Below, piece after piece: positions 24,131 to 35,128 of a stretch of DNA of 64,000 nt. Numbering within the stretch: position 1 is the first letter of the stretch; every line of letters begins with the position of its first letter. Made by a program: the position numbers and the translations under genes. The stretch lies in assembly GCA_023213315.1 (NCBI GenBank), contig JAKCPI010000887.1:60483-124482 (forward strand). The letters run 5' to 3'. The stretch comes from Euborellia annulipes (lineage: Eukaryota > Arthropoda > Insecta > Dermaptera > Anisolabididae). Under the pieces are notes generated by a model. It saw only the letters and a list, made by a program, of their open reading frames with translations. It was not told the DNA's origin and ran no database searches.

Positions 24131-24303
24131 AAAAATTAAAAACACTTGTTAGTCATAAGTTTCAATGATTTTAAGGGTTAAATTAATATTTTCAACACTT
24201 TGGACACTCATGTGTGAAATCACTTCTGAAGATGACACATGAGTACCAATGTTAATTTTTAATAAATCATTGAAACTTATGACCTAGTGCTTTTAATTTC
24301 TCT
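24131..24303. mobile_element. Inverted-repeat element with a degenerate ribozyme-like centre
   Basis: Arms gtcataagtttcaatgattt and aaatcattgaaacttatgac, about 35 bp. The centre reads acttctgaagatgacacatg, resembling the CUGAAGA box of the other elements but without an intact GAAAC-GUC. Confidence 0.5.
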
Positions 24304-24504
24304 TAAATATTAAATACATTATCTTTCAACCAGAGCCTATGGTTAATGGTTTAAACATAAAAATCTAAGGGAATAGAAATTTGCCCATATGTTTCATATT
24401 TTATAATAAAATTTTATTATTATTTCTAGAGAAGTTGATGTTGATGTTCGAAATTAGGAAGAACAAGTACAAGAGCAGCAAATAATAAAATAGTTTTTTT
24501 TTAA

Positions 24505-24630
24505 CCCTTCGGCTACTGAGGCCATTTAGGGTATGAATTTATTAAATATATATTTAAATTACTTTATACCAATGGCTACCGGGGGACGTTTCACACGCTG
24601 ATTGTCGGGGGTCACCAATCCCGGAAATAG
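24505..24630 (+). repeat. Dispersed repeat I (SINE-like)
   Basis: cttcggctactgaggccatt, aatggctaccgggggacgt, cacacgctgattg and gtcaccaatcc words shared with 33426-33590, 52676-52790, 46996-47085 and 57960-58030. Function and class unresolved; the ggctac/gccatttagg words recall the SINE tails. Confidence 0.5.
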
Positions 24631-24730
24631 TTGAATAATTTTTCAGATTTTTATATTTGAACAAGATATTAATATTCAATGAATACCTTGATTCGGACTT
24701 GACAAGTCATAGATATATTTGTTAAAAATC

Positions 24731-24905
24731 CTGAGAGCCAAGCAACACCAATGAAGTGTTTTTTTGAAAATATTTTAAATTTCATTGAATTTATTATTGT
24801 TTTAAGAAATTCATTGAATTTATTATTATTTTAAGAAAAATAAATTCAATGAAATTTAAAATATTTTCAAAAAAACACTTCATTGGTGTTGGCTGTGGCT
24901 CTCAG
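24731..24905. repeat. Foldback element
   Basis: Arms ctgagagccaagcaacacca and tggtgttggctgtggctctc plus aatgaagtgttttttt / aaaaaaacacttcatt, about 65-70 bp each. The centre holds a direct duplication of attcattgaatttattatt. Confidence 0.8.
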
Positions 24906-24984
24906 CATTTTTAAAGATTTTTCTTTAATAATATTATTCCTAAATAAAATAATTTAAATTTATTTAAAGTATAAAAGCAAGATT

Positions 24985-25168
24985 GCCCGTGACCCGTGGC
25001 TCAGTGAGAAGACATTAGCTTCTCGTGCCTAGGGTCCCGGGTTCGCTTCCCTTACCAAGCGAGAAAAATTTGAATTGGCTATCAATTATTTGAAATAAAT
25101 AAGGATGGGGTTTAAATGGCCTTAGATGCCGAAAAAGTCCTTAAATGAATTTAAAAGAAAAAAATGCA
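24985..25168 (+). mobile_element. tRNA-derived SINE, second family
   Basis: Head gcccgtgacccgtggctcag, B box cccgggttcgcttccc, tttgaattggctatcaatt, then aaatggccttagatgccgaa and an A-rich tail. Confidence 0.75.
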
Positions 25169-25197
25169 AGATTAAAATAAAAATTTAGTTATTATAA

Positions 25198-25443
25198 GGA
25201 CCCTGTTACGCATTAGTGTGTCAAGCGCCAGCTACCGATTTGAGAATTAACATTAAAGTTTTTTGTTTTCATTGGATTATATATAATTTTTTTTTGTCAA
25301 TTGTGCAAGTAACATTAAATATAAATTTTTTTAGGACATATTTCATAAAAAATACTATTAATTATAGCATTTGAAACAATATTCCGTGCTTAACTCAATT
25401 TTAATTTTTTTGGCGCTTGACACACTAATGCGTAACAGGGTCC
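25198..25443. mobile_element. 250-bp TA-type MITE, family E
   Basis: Near-perfect inverted ends GGACCCTGTTACGCATTAG and its complement; the right flank reads tatagg next to a tataa left flank, consistent with TA target duplication. Very similar to 11892-12143, suggesting fairly recent spread. Confidence 0.85.
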
Positions 25444-27222
25444 ATATAGGCCTGTAAGTTTTTTTTTGTGGTGCATTAATGTCTTGAAGCCTAATATAGG
25501 TTATTTACTTTCATTTTGGCCTCGTATTAATTTCTGGTTGAATAATATCTTAGATTTTGAGCCTCTGACAAGCAGCAGCTTCGATTAAATGGAATGAAAG
25601 TGTTATTATGCCATTGTCTCGGAAACCTTGGACCAATATCTAGTGTGACCATTCATCAGAATTGAATCACCTTGAACAAATTCCCTTGACAACAACAACT
25701 CCACGAACAGAACAATTATTGCTCATCTGCTTATTGTTAATACTCTATTACTAATTCGGAAGGGGTGAAAAAATGATGTAAAATTCTTAAGGGGGCTCGG
25801 GAGCAAAGTGGTTACGCATGGTTTTCCCGATAAGATGGCGTAGTGTGTCATAAAATGTATGCCCAAAAATCAAGTAATTCAAAAATTTGCCAAGAGATGT
25901 CAGAATGGTAGCTAATAATATTTAATGCATTTGGTTGATTTTCATTGATCTTTTAACAATAAATACTTTATAAATGTTATTATATATTATGTATCTTTTA
26001 TAAAAGCATAAAAATATATAAATATAGGCCAGATATAGGCTAATACTATATCGGCTGTTAGACTAGCCTGCCATCTATTGCAAGAATGCTGAACTAATTT
26101 GACAGTTGATTTTTAAATAAATCATCTAAGCTTATTTTAAAAATTTCTTAATTAATATGTGATTAATAATAACAATAAATTCATTTTTAAATTTAAAAAA
26201 ATTAAAGATTATTGGGACAGATTGTTTTTTTGTATTTGCTTGATAACAAAAAAATTAATTACGATAATTTTTTAATAAGTCATTAATAAAATTATCCCAA
26301 TAATCTCTTATGAATTTAATTCATTAAAAAAAAACCGCATTGAAAGATTCCTTATAATAGTCTAGTTTTTTTTTAAGTACGTTTAGAGGTCGCTCCTGAA
26401 CCCCCTTAAAAAAAAAAAAATATTTTTCGCTAAGAAACAAATTATTTTTTCTTATTCAAACGTGGATTGAATATTTATTTATTTATTAAAAAGAGAATTA
26501 TAGAAAAGCGTCAATCAAGAGTCACTATAGTGAGATTTTTACTTTCTCTTGAAAAAATATAAAATTTCTCTAGTCATACTCTGCATGTGTGTGTGTGTTT
26601 ATGATAAACCAATTTAATGATGGTTTAAAAAAAAATGTTTACTTATTTATTCGCTCACTGCCTCTGGCATTTTACTAATGATATATCTTAATTATTAAGC
26701 AAAAATAAGTAAAAATTTATAATCTTCGGAAAAAATTTGTTTATTAATTTTAATCGTCAGTGAAAAGTATTTTTTTTTTTTTAGATGATTTGATAAAGTA
26801 AATAGAGAGGCTTTTTTGTAATTAAAGAGAGATGTTATTATTTAATGAATTAAATTGAGAATGCTCCTGCCATTTGGAATAAAGTCAAGGCCCTGGTTGC
26901 ATAATCAAATATATTCTATACGATATTGTAAATTAGGTATACAAGAGGGCGGCGTGAATACTTTTCTGGCTTCATTAAACAGATATTAATATTCTGCAAA
27001 ATAAATAATTTACTCTTTTTTTTCCACTAAATTATACAATAATTTTCACTATTATCCCATTGATGGCAAATGGAAAAACAGACGAGAAGATATTAAAAAA
27101 CTTTTTACCAAAGACCGGACAAAAAAGCATAAAAATATGGAAAAAAAGTCCTTAAAAAAGCATAAAAATTTTGAATAAAAAGTCAATTCAACAATTCAAA
27201 ACATATATACATAATGACCACT

Positions 27223-27268
27223 AACAGCTCCGAGGATGGCTTTAACCAAAGTCGAAACGTCAGCTGTT
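27223..27268 (+). ncRNA. Hammerhead-like motif with perfect stem I but altered core
   Basis: AACAGCT, CCGAGGA, stem II tggctttaaccaaagtc, GAAAC, GTC, AGCTGTT. Stem I pairs 7 of 7 bp. The core U4 is replaced by C, which should impair cleavage. Confidence 0.5.
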
Positions 27269-27429
27269 AAAATATATTTTTAAAGAAAAAATTTTGGCTG
27301 CGTTTTCTTCTAACTTTCATTCCTGATACAAATTCCACCAGCCATAAAATACCCTTATACGAATAAAAAGTTGTTCAATAAGCATAAAATTAAAAAAATA
27401 GCATCTCATAAGCAACTTCTACTCATTCC

Positions 27430-27590
27430 AATGGGATTTTAAAAATTAATACTTAAAAATTTTATTTGTTATATATGTTTTGGTAAACAAGTACAGAATA
27501 CACCTTTAAATTACCGAAAGGGTGCGGCCAGTCCCACCAGATTACCCCCACCAGATTACCCCCGGCGAGGGTCCGCCGCAGACGGGTCAG
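27430..27590 (-). mobile_element. Partial family C MITE
   Basis: Shares the ttaaaaattttatttgt, tggtaaacaagtacag and cagtcccaccagattaccc words with 5915-6173. The end is rearranged, with ccaccagattaccccc duplicated near 27535-27562. No clear target duplication. Confidence 0.5.
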
Positions 27591-28009
27591 AGCCAGGGTA
27601 GGGGGGTCCAGGGGGGTCAGAGCCAAAGTAGGGAAGGCGGGATTTACGCAGTTGCCGAATGATTTGCTTTACATGAACGTTTTTGCTGAATAATGTTTTG
27701 AATTATTTTTACAAATTTATATAAATATTCGTAAAATAAGTTCAATTGATAAGCACCAAGGGGAAAAAAGCATGAAAACTCAAAAAATGCAATCTCAATA
27801 GATTTAGTTTTTCGTAGTTCGTGTAGAAATTAAATATCTAATGGCTGCTTATAAAATTCAGCAATAAGCATTTTGCTTAAAATCCGGTCTCCACTTATTA
27901 CAATATCTCTAATCTTTCTTAGCTCACTTTGTAGATTAAAACACTGTAGAAGGCTGTCATCTTTACAGGACTTCACTCTTAAGTGATATAGTCTACTGTA
28001 GGCCTATAT

Positions 28010-28265
28010 TGACCCTGTTATGCAATGGTGTGTCAAAGACCAAAAAATTCAAAATTGAGTTAAGCACGGAATATTGTTTCAAATACTTTAATTAATAATA
28101 TTTTTTTATGAAATATGTCCTAAAAAAAATTTATATTTAATGTTACTTGCACAATTGACAACCAAAAATTATATACCTATAATCCAATGAAAACAAAAAA
28201 CTTTAATGTTGATTTTCTCAAAACTCGATGTTTGGTCTTTGACACACCATTGCATAACAGGGTCC
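28010..28265. mobile_element. 250-bp TA-type MITE, family E
   Basis: Ends tgaccctgttatgcaatgg and ccattgcataacagggtcc in reverse orientation relative to 25198. Flanks are tatat and atata. It sits inside the 10-kb intron. Confidence 0.83.
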
Positions 28266-28489
28266 ATATAATGTATCAATCGACTTTTTATTTTTTGGAC
28301 AGCCTAGGAAAACATGATCCATGTCACGACTGTCCTGCTATCACAATCACTATAAGGGTGTTCCCTCAGATGGAAATTCTGAGACTCTTAAGCCAGCTTC
28401 TAAAATAAATATCTTCAATCTAGAGATGGTGAAGTTGGAGAACGATCTTGTAAATAAATTTCAAATCTTAGATATTTCGCCCGTTAATT

Positions 28490-28532
28490 AAGGAAAGCGT
28501 GGAAGTCCTGGTTCGACTCCAGGGGGCGCATT
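28490..28532 (+). pseudogene. tRNA 3'-half-like fragment
   Basis: cctGGTTCGACTCCagg forms a perfect T-arm (5-bp stem, 7-base loop) followed by gggcgca, like an acceptor strand. The 5' half (D-arm, anticodon arm) is not recognisable, so it is a remnant or SINE head rather than a working gene. Confidence 0.45.
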
Positions 28533-28711
28533 TTGCCCAATCATAAGCACAAACACATCTCGCAAATTAGATATTTCGCCTCCACTTAAGTGTCTCTTTG
28601 TTTTGTACATTCTCCATTAATATGTGAATGTACAAAACAACAAAAAAAATAAACCAACTTACTTATTTTGAAATTTGATTGATTTACTTAAATATTAGAA
28701 ATTGTTTCTGT

Positions 28712-29310
28712 GTGTCTCACCAGATTTTTGTGTCGAATGTATTTAGTTTCCGACAGTACAGTACATTCGATTTTCAAGATGTAAAAAATTTATAAGTATG
28801 GCAAAATATTTATGTTGTTACCATAACCATTTTCTCCTATCTTTTCTATGGAGTAAAAAAGTAAAGGGATCTTCAGAAGATTTCAATCACAAAATGAGAA
28901 TATTTTATAAAGAGAATCTAAAAAATAATTGATTTTTTGAATTTAAAAAAAAATCGTTGGAGCAAATTTTTGAGAAAATCGAAAAAAACTGAAAAAGTGC
29001 ATCAGTAAAGTACTAGTACTTTTGGTCGATTTTGTTCAAAAGCTTCGTGTCACGTCCATGGGGGTGCCTAACTTAAATATAAAATTTCAACCTCGTAGCT
29101 CTTTCGTTCTTGAGATATTTTGTTCACAGCCACACACACACAGACAGACACACACACAGACAGACCATGTCGCGAAAACCACTTTTTTGGATTCAGGGGA
29201 CCTCAAAACGTGAGGATCCATCAAAATCTCGACATCGAATTTTTGACATGAATCCAATACTTTCTCTCTCTATATATATTACATATATATAGAGGTAAAA
29301 GAAAGTAAAA
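28712..29310 (+). mobile_element. Dispersed repeat B, left-truncated
   Basis: Enters at tgtctcaccagatttttgtg and runs to aggtaaaagaaagtaaaa, with a (CA)n/cagaca expansion at 29130-29165. The following sequence (29305-29370) duplicates the stretch before it (28650-28700), a local duplication around the insertion. Confidence 0.7.
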
Positions 29311-30072
29311 ATAAACCAACTTACTTATTTTGAAATTTGATTGATTTACTTAAATATTAGAAATTCAAATAAAGATAATTATTTGCGAGTTAAAACATTT
29401 ATTAATATTCTTCCACATACTTTCTAGCCATTAATAATTCTTTTATTTCGTTGGAATTTATCTAATATTTAATATATCCAACTAGAGATCTCTTCAAATA
29501 TTTAAGGACCCGTAAGCCGAAACGGGTGTCTAAGAGCTGTCTACTTGGGTCTTTTGTTAATATTTACCAAAACAGCGTTTGCCACCTGCAAAAGCTCAAT
29601 TACCGGCTATTAAATAAATAAATAAACCGGCCTTTTGTTAATTCTTTTTTTTGTTTTCAAGAAATATGACACTATTTATTAATTTATTTTCATTTTAGAA
29701 GGTATATACACTTGGAAATTTTTGTCCTTTTGCGTCTTAAAACTATTTTTCAAATACACACTCTTAATAGTTTTAATATATTGATATATAGAGAGCAAGT
29801 ATTGGTATCATGTCAAAAATTCGAAATCGAGATTAATCAATTATTTTTTAGATGCTCTTTAAAATGTATATTCTCATTTTGGTCTCAAAATTTTTTCTAC
29901 TTAAAAAAAATAGGGGGAAATCGACACAAAAAATCTGAAAGAAAGGAAGGTGCGACCAGTCACACCAGATTTTTAAGTAATTTTAATCGACAATTCCAAA
30001 ACCTTCAAAAAATAAAATTGCGACCCAAATTGATATAATATATCTTTTATCTGATGATGATTGTTTTGACAG

Positions 30073-30267
30073 GATTTAAACGGAAGTGCATCGGCCTCTT
30101 CAGGGAATCCCTCTGGCGCTGGCGATCATAGTTTGGGAGCCGCCTCGACGTCGCCGCCGCCGGTCGACGATCCGACCGACGCCGACGACGAGGACGAGCT
30201 AGAGACACTCAACAACATGATTCAGACGGCCCAGTTCCACCATCCACATGCGGCCCGACCTTTCCAG
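30073..30267 (+). CDS. cnc: Next exon of the same probable CNC-bZIP gene
   Basis: Seen: acceptor ttgttttgacag ends at 30072 and donor CAG|GTAGGC begins at 30268. The exon is exactly 65 codons, phase 0 at both ends, so it continues directly from VVK at 19999 to give VVK-DLNGSAS. It is open throughout, GC-rich, and has the composition of a disordered activator: ASASSGNPSG, STSPPPVDD, then DDEDELETLNNMIQTAQFHHPH, closing with AARPFQ. Known family features: the acidic block followed by a short MIQ-S/T/A-QFHHPH-type motif is what I associate with arthropod Cnc isoform C upstream of a conserved QRWQDL segment; that next segment would be encoded in an exon to the right and was not found here. No zinc-finger, kinase or bZIP signature is present in this exon itself. 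The identification is tentative; the splice sites and matching phase are strong. Confidence 0.7.
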
Positions 30268-30834
30268 GTAGGCAGTGCAACCTGCAACTCATTAATATTT
30301 ATAAATCTATGACAGAGGGAGTCTGTTAAATTAAACATTGATCAACAAGCCATTCACGAAAATTCTCTTAAAGTGGTCCGATTAAAATGTAATTTAACCA
30401 TGTAAATGCTTTTTGACCTGAGGAAACAAATCTAGAATAATCAAAATTTCACGGATGTCATTTAAATATAACCCTAATTGAGGGAATTTATGGTCCTTAC
30501 CGACTTAATGGATTAACTATTTAAATAAATTAGAAGCATTTCAGAGCACATTTATTGAGATTTTCTCACTAACCAGAAACATAGCAAAAAGGTTTCAGCC
30601 AATTGGTGAATTTTACAAGTTTATCTTTGAAATGCTGAATGCCACCATACACTGTACTGCTATATAACCATATTTGTTAGGATATATTTAAGAAGAAATA
30701 TGCCCAAGTGCCTGTCAATTGAGAAAGCAACAGCCACCAAGATCGTCGCTATTGAGTAAATTCAAGCACGGAGGAATCTCGGATGGGTGGTGAGTGGAAC
30801 GTCCCCCGGTTGCCATTGATACAAATATTTAAAT

Positions 30835-31253
30835 CAGCGTTTTCCAAACTGTGAGGCGCGCCTCCCTAGAGAAGCGCGGACTAGTTTAAGGGGAGGCGCG
30901 AATATTAGACACAGGAAGCATAATTGCTAAACTTTTATAAATAAAATAATAAATAAGAATAAATAAAAAATACTGTATTTTTTATTAGTTAGGGAAAGTG
31001 GGGGAAATATTTAATATTCGTGATGTTTCACAGGTTTTTACTTTCTTTTACCCTATATATGTTTATGAAATATTTAGAGAGAGAAAGTATTGTTTAATGA
31101 TAGAAACACTTAGATTTCTAGCTTGAAAAATTTCTTTTTGTCTTAGTTTTGTATTAATAAATTTTTTAGAAATACAAATTTTTGTGTCGAATAGGGGGGG
31201 GGGAGGGGCGTAATACGATTAAATATTTTTAAGGGAGGCGTTGGAAACCACTG
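30835..31253. mobile_element. hAT-like element, 419 bp
   Basis: Ends CAGCGTTTTCCAAACTGTGA and GGGAGGCGTTGGAAACCACT(G); inner ggcgcg words repeat in inverted orientation. Flanking 8-mers atttaaat (30827-30834) and ttttaaat (31254-31261) differ by one base. A fragment of repeat B (31043-31092) is included. Confidence 0.75.
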
Positions 31254-31506
31254 TTTTAAATATTGAATAAATATTTTATTTTTATTCAATAAACTCCTAA
31301 ATGGCCTCAGAAGCCGAAAAAGAAAAAATCGTTGAGGTTAAGTAAATAAGTTAAATTGTAATCGTTGATTGTTTGGGCTTGAGGTTGTGATAGGGAAAAA
31401 AACAGCGCTTCTTTGAATTGAATTTTATTATCTTTGAAAAGGGTGAATAAATAGATCCAGAGCTAGTATTCAGGCAAATTTATTCGGATTATATCCCTCC
31501 GCTATA

Positions 31507-31548
31507 GGCCAACGTTTCGGAGCTCAAAACGGCTCCTTCTTCAGGACC
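31507..31548 (-). ncRNA. Hammerhead-ribozyme-like motif with strong stem II
   Basis: The minus strand reads GGTC, CTGAAGA, aGGAGC-cgttttga-GCTCC, GAAAC, GTT, GGCC. Stem II is a perfect 5 bp, stem I 4 bp with a G-U pair, and the GUU triplet is permitted by the NUH rule. Confidence 0.62.
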
Positions 31549-33019
31549 ATGCGGTGTCAAGAAAATAATTCGCCCTCAATTTTGTCATACATGAACGATG
31601 TGGTTAGTTTCGCTACTCGACATGTGTTAAAAGGCAATGGTGCCGAACGAAGAATGGTTTATTATCTTTGTATAGTTGCTGCACGCGAAATATTTGAAAA
31701 TAAATAGTGTGAATGGTGGAAAAAGAGGCGCGCTGGATTTTTTCTCCTATTTATTAGTTAAATTGTAAATTTCGAATTGATTTTATTCAACCTGACGACC
31801 TATGCATTTCATCAGTTGTTTCATTGAATGGAGTCGTCTTTCATTAAAATCAATATTAAATTAAATCATTTACAGCCCAATTGAAGAGAAATTATCATTT
31901 AAACAAATTTTAAGGCATAATTAAGGTGTATATAATCAATTTTAAAAGATCCACAAATAACCTTGACGTTCTCTCTTAAGTGCGCCGTGAAGATAGGCAT
32001 TTCTGCTCATCTTTCTGTTTGAATTGTTGCCTATCAGCCAGGCAACCAAATAAACGGGTATAAAGTAAATAAAACTTGAACCTAATTGATTCCATCAAAA
32101 AAAGCCTCATTAACAGATTCATTAAATAGAAATCTCTTTTTATTCAAAATTTTATTTCTCTAAATGAGTTTGACATATTTTAAGCGAATATAATAAAAAA
32201 AAGAAAAAGAAACCAAAGACGATTTTCTACTTCAATAACTCAACAACAACAACAACAGTGGTTTAAAATGTGTCGCGACGCCTCCACATAAACCTTTTTT
32301 GTACGATTTAAGAACAGGAACTTTTTAACAATTGCCTCTAGGGCTTGAATGAAATTATTATTTTTATTTCACCGAATTGAGATATTATCTTCACTTAATG
32401 TCTTGTTATGAAGGGAAAATTATTAAATTAAAATTACTTGCTTGCCACTTTTGTTTTACAAATGATGATTTCCTTAAGATATTCAAGTCGATTTTTCATT
32501 TTCTGCTAGAGCGATTATCTTTGATTAAACAGATGACCTTTCATTGCCGGAGAGAGAAGAGATTCTTCTAGCATTATGATTTATTTCAAAATGCTCATTT
32601 TTTTCCTTGTACTTTTAATTATATATATATTTTTTTTTCTTTTATTTTTCTAGTAAAACTCTTTATTTTTATTAAATTTTTTTTTATTGTAAACTTACAT
32701 CATTTTTCCATTTAAAGCGTGATGTTATGTAAATATTCCATTTTTTTCTTTTTTTTTTTTTAACTTGGACTTATTTGTATTGCTTGACTTATGATGCATA
32801 GATTTAACAAAATTAAATTTTTAAATACATATTTATAGAAATTTCTTTAATAAAAATTTTAAAATATAAACCATTAAATAGTGTTAGACTACAAGACAGC
32901 GTCAAAATGTGATTTAATTATTTGAAGTTAATTAGATTAGAAGGTTGCGTCTGAAAGTCCGAGGATGATGAAATGATAAAAGCTAGCGAATTAAAATTAA
33001 TAAAATCTTTATTTAATTC

Positions 33020-33062
33020 TGATAATGTTTCGACCGATTCTTCTGTCCATCTTCAGATCCGA
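33020..33062 (-). ncRNA. Hammerhead-like motif, partner of 33131-33165
   Basis: The minus strand reads CTGAAGA, tgGAC...GTC, GAAAC, ATT. The cleavage triplet AUU is non-preferred. An oppositely oriented remnant follows about 75 bp to the right. Confidence 0.42.
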
Positions 33063-33130
33063 TCACCATGAGTTTTGCCTCGCTCTTGGCTTCATAGAAT
33101 GTAGTAATACAAAACATTCGACTAAAGTTA

Positions 33131-33165
33131 ATTGACCTGAAGAAGGCCGAAACGTCTACACAATT
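33131..33165 (+). ncRNA. Hammerhead-like remnant, stem II deleted
   Basis: ttgacCTGAAGAaggccGAAACGTCtac: both boxes and GUC are intact, but only five bases separate the boxes, so stem II cannot form. Confidence 0.35.
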
Positions 33166-33296
33166 GAATAAATTATATTCAACTTTGCCTCCAACATTTT
33201 TTTTTTCTTTTATTTTTCCAACCTTTCTGGAGGTTAACTTCCATTAACAGAGAGACGAAAGAGTCGCTGTTAATGTTTGAAAATATTCACTGTAAG

Positions 33297-33352
33297 TGGG
33301 ATTTGAACCCAAGTTGTGTATCCAGAGAAATTACACCCAAGGCACTCTTAAG
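33297..33352 (-). mobile_element. tRNA-like SINE head fragment
   Basis: The minus strand reads gagtgccttgggtgtaattt ... cttgggttcaaatcccac; good A- and B-box positions but no body. Confidence 0.45.
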
Positions 33353-33425
33353 TCGGAGAAATTTTTTTATACGTCGTTTATTAGAAATTTTCGGTGAAAG
33401 TAATAAATCCATTATTTGTTTTTGT

Positions 33426-33590
33426 TTTTTTACCCTTTTCGGCTACTGAGACCATTTAGGTGTTTGTGAATTTGATTTTAAATACAACGTACAGATACGT
33501 TCCACACGCTGATTGATCGGGGCCACCAATCCGAGCTATCGCCGCGTTTGGCATCACTTAACCAACGCGATCGACGCTCTTCGTTGCCAG
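33426..33590 (+). repeat. Dispersed repeat I
   Basis: ttttcggctactgagaccat, cgttccacacgctgattgat, then the longest right end, gccgcgtttggcatcactta ... gacgctcttcgttgccag. Confidence 0.5.
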
Positions 33591-34782
33591 ACTTTAAAAT
33601 TGAATAAAAATTTTAGTTCAATTTCTTTCATATTGATAATTTGAAAATTAAAAATGTGGAATTATTATTTATTCAATTAAATGTAAATAAAGCGTCGCTG
33701 GGAGTCGAATCAGGATAGTGTTTAAGCATAATGAGAATCAATCTACAATTTGTCTCCTTGCGGTGCCTACATTTTACCAATATTTGAGTTAATAAATATT
33801 ATTTTTTTAATATTTATTTGTCCCTGACGCCATTGGGATAACACTAATATAAAAACATTATAAAAAACATAGTAAATAACATAGCTAATATTAAATAAGG
33901 AATATTAGTTGTATGTTTTAATAAAAAATCAATTCGGCGCCGTTTTAAGCTTATAAAGTGAAATTTGTGTATCTTTTTAATTTAATCTAATACAAAAATA
34001 GAATCAAAGTTGCAACGTAAGAAAATAAATAATTCATGCAATATTTCCTAAATAATTTATTTTCCGTATTTTTTTTTTTCTATTATATGAGATAATTAGT
34101 ATAAATTAAGACATATTTCATTCAAGTCAAAATATCATAAGTGTCAAGGGAATTACCGGAGTACCTTGAACAACAAATGATAACTCTTTTCTTTTTTTTT
34201 TTTTTAAATAAAATTACTGATTAGTTTTCCCCAAGGAGGAGCTGCTTATGTAAAAGTAAGCATGATTATAAAGCCTGAGATGATTACGGCTGCGGTTATT
34301 GTCTGCTTTGAATTTCAAGCTAACACATAACATCAACCATAACAACAAAGTTGCATCGGGATGCCCTTGGCAAGATTTATTGCCTCGTTCGTCTTTGACT
34401 GACCACTTAAAAAAAAAAAAAAAGTAAAAAATGGGTCAGAGTTACATTAGAAGAAATATTAAAATTATATAAATATTAATGTACGCACATATATTAATAT
34501 TTAATGAAAAGATGTTTCTTCGAAATTGTTAGTATTTTTTTAATATATTTAATTATCCCATTTTAATCCAAAGGCATCATTAATCATATTCTTATATAAC
34601 TCCTCGGATACTGTGTTTTTTTTTATGACAAAAAATCTTACATTCTATTGATGTTTATTAAATTATATTTCTACAAACCGGATGCAATTAAGCTTCTATT
34701 TAGGAACCAAAATGAAAAAATAAAATCTTTGTCAACACTAAATGTCGAAATCGAAATATTACAGAAATGAGTCTAGTGCATC

Positions 34783-35052
34783 CAGTGGCGGATCCAGAGG
34801 AGTTTCTCGGGGGGGGGGGGGGGGTAATCTGGTGTGACTGGTCGCACAGCACACAATTATTTATTATTATCGGTAATTTGAAGGTGCATTCTGTAGTTGT
34901 TTACCAGAATATATATACAAATCAAATTTCTAAGTATTAGTTTTTAAAATTTTATATTAAAAATACATTTTTTTCCCAAAAAATATATTTTTCTTAAGTC
35001 TCGGAGGGGGTAATTATCCCCTTTACCCCCCCCCCCCTTGTATCCGCCCTTG
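34783..35052 (+). mobile_element. hAT-like MITE, family C
   Basis: Begins CAGTGGCGGATCCAGAGG and ends tatccgcccttg; flanking 8-mers are AGTGCATC (34775-34782) and AGTGCATT (35053-35060), seven of eight identical. G and C homopolymers lie just inside both ends. Same family as 5915-6173. Confidence 0.75.
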
Positions 35053-35090
35053 AGTGCATTGACCCAGATAGGAATTGCCAATATTATTAA

Positions 35091-35128
35091 ACCGAGCCTT
35101 GGGCCAAGCCTGGCCCGAGGCTTGGCCC
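35091..35128. repeat. Short perfect hairpin
   Basis: ttgggccaagcct and aggcttggcccaa, a 13-bp stem with a ggcccg loop. The related words ggcccaagcctcgccc and tggtccaagcctta at 35396-35425 suggest a larger decayed element. Confidence 0.65.

Larger units (their letters stand above)
20000..30072 (+). other. 10.07-kb intron between the two coding exons
   Basis: Bounded by GT at 20000 and AG at 30072, phase 0. It contains a truncated TA MITE (20243-20400), a hammerhead-like motif (20430-20474), dispersed repeat B copies (21270-21800, 28712-29310), an hAT element (22151-22856), a foldback (24731-24905), SINEs (24985-25168) and two copies of the 250-bp TA MITE (25198-25443, 28010-28265). 25450-27200 is otherwise plain AT-rich intron with poly-T and poly-A runs. 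Confidence 0.7.

Noticed and set aside
28490..28532. Functional tRNA gene
   Set aside because: Only the T-arm and acceptor-like 3' half are present.
29110..29165. Possible coding His/Thr-rich stretch
   Set aside because: It is the CA-repeat part of dispersed repeat B.
31794..31850. CTGACGA/CTGATGA words on both strands
   Set aside because: No GAAAC box in the right place on either strand.
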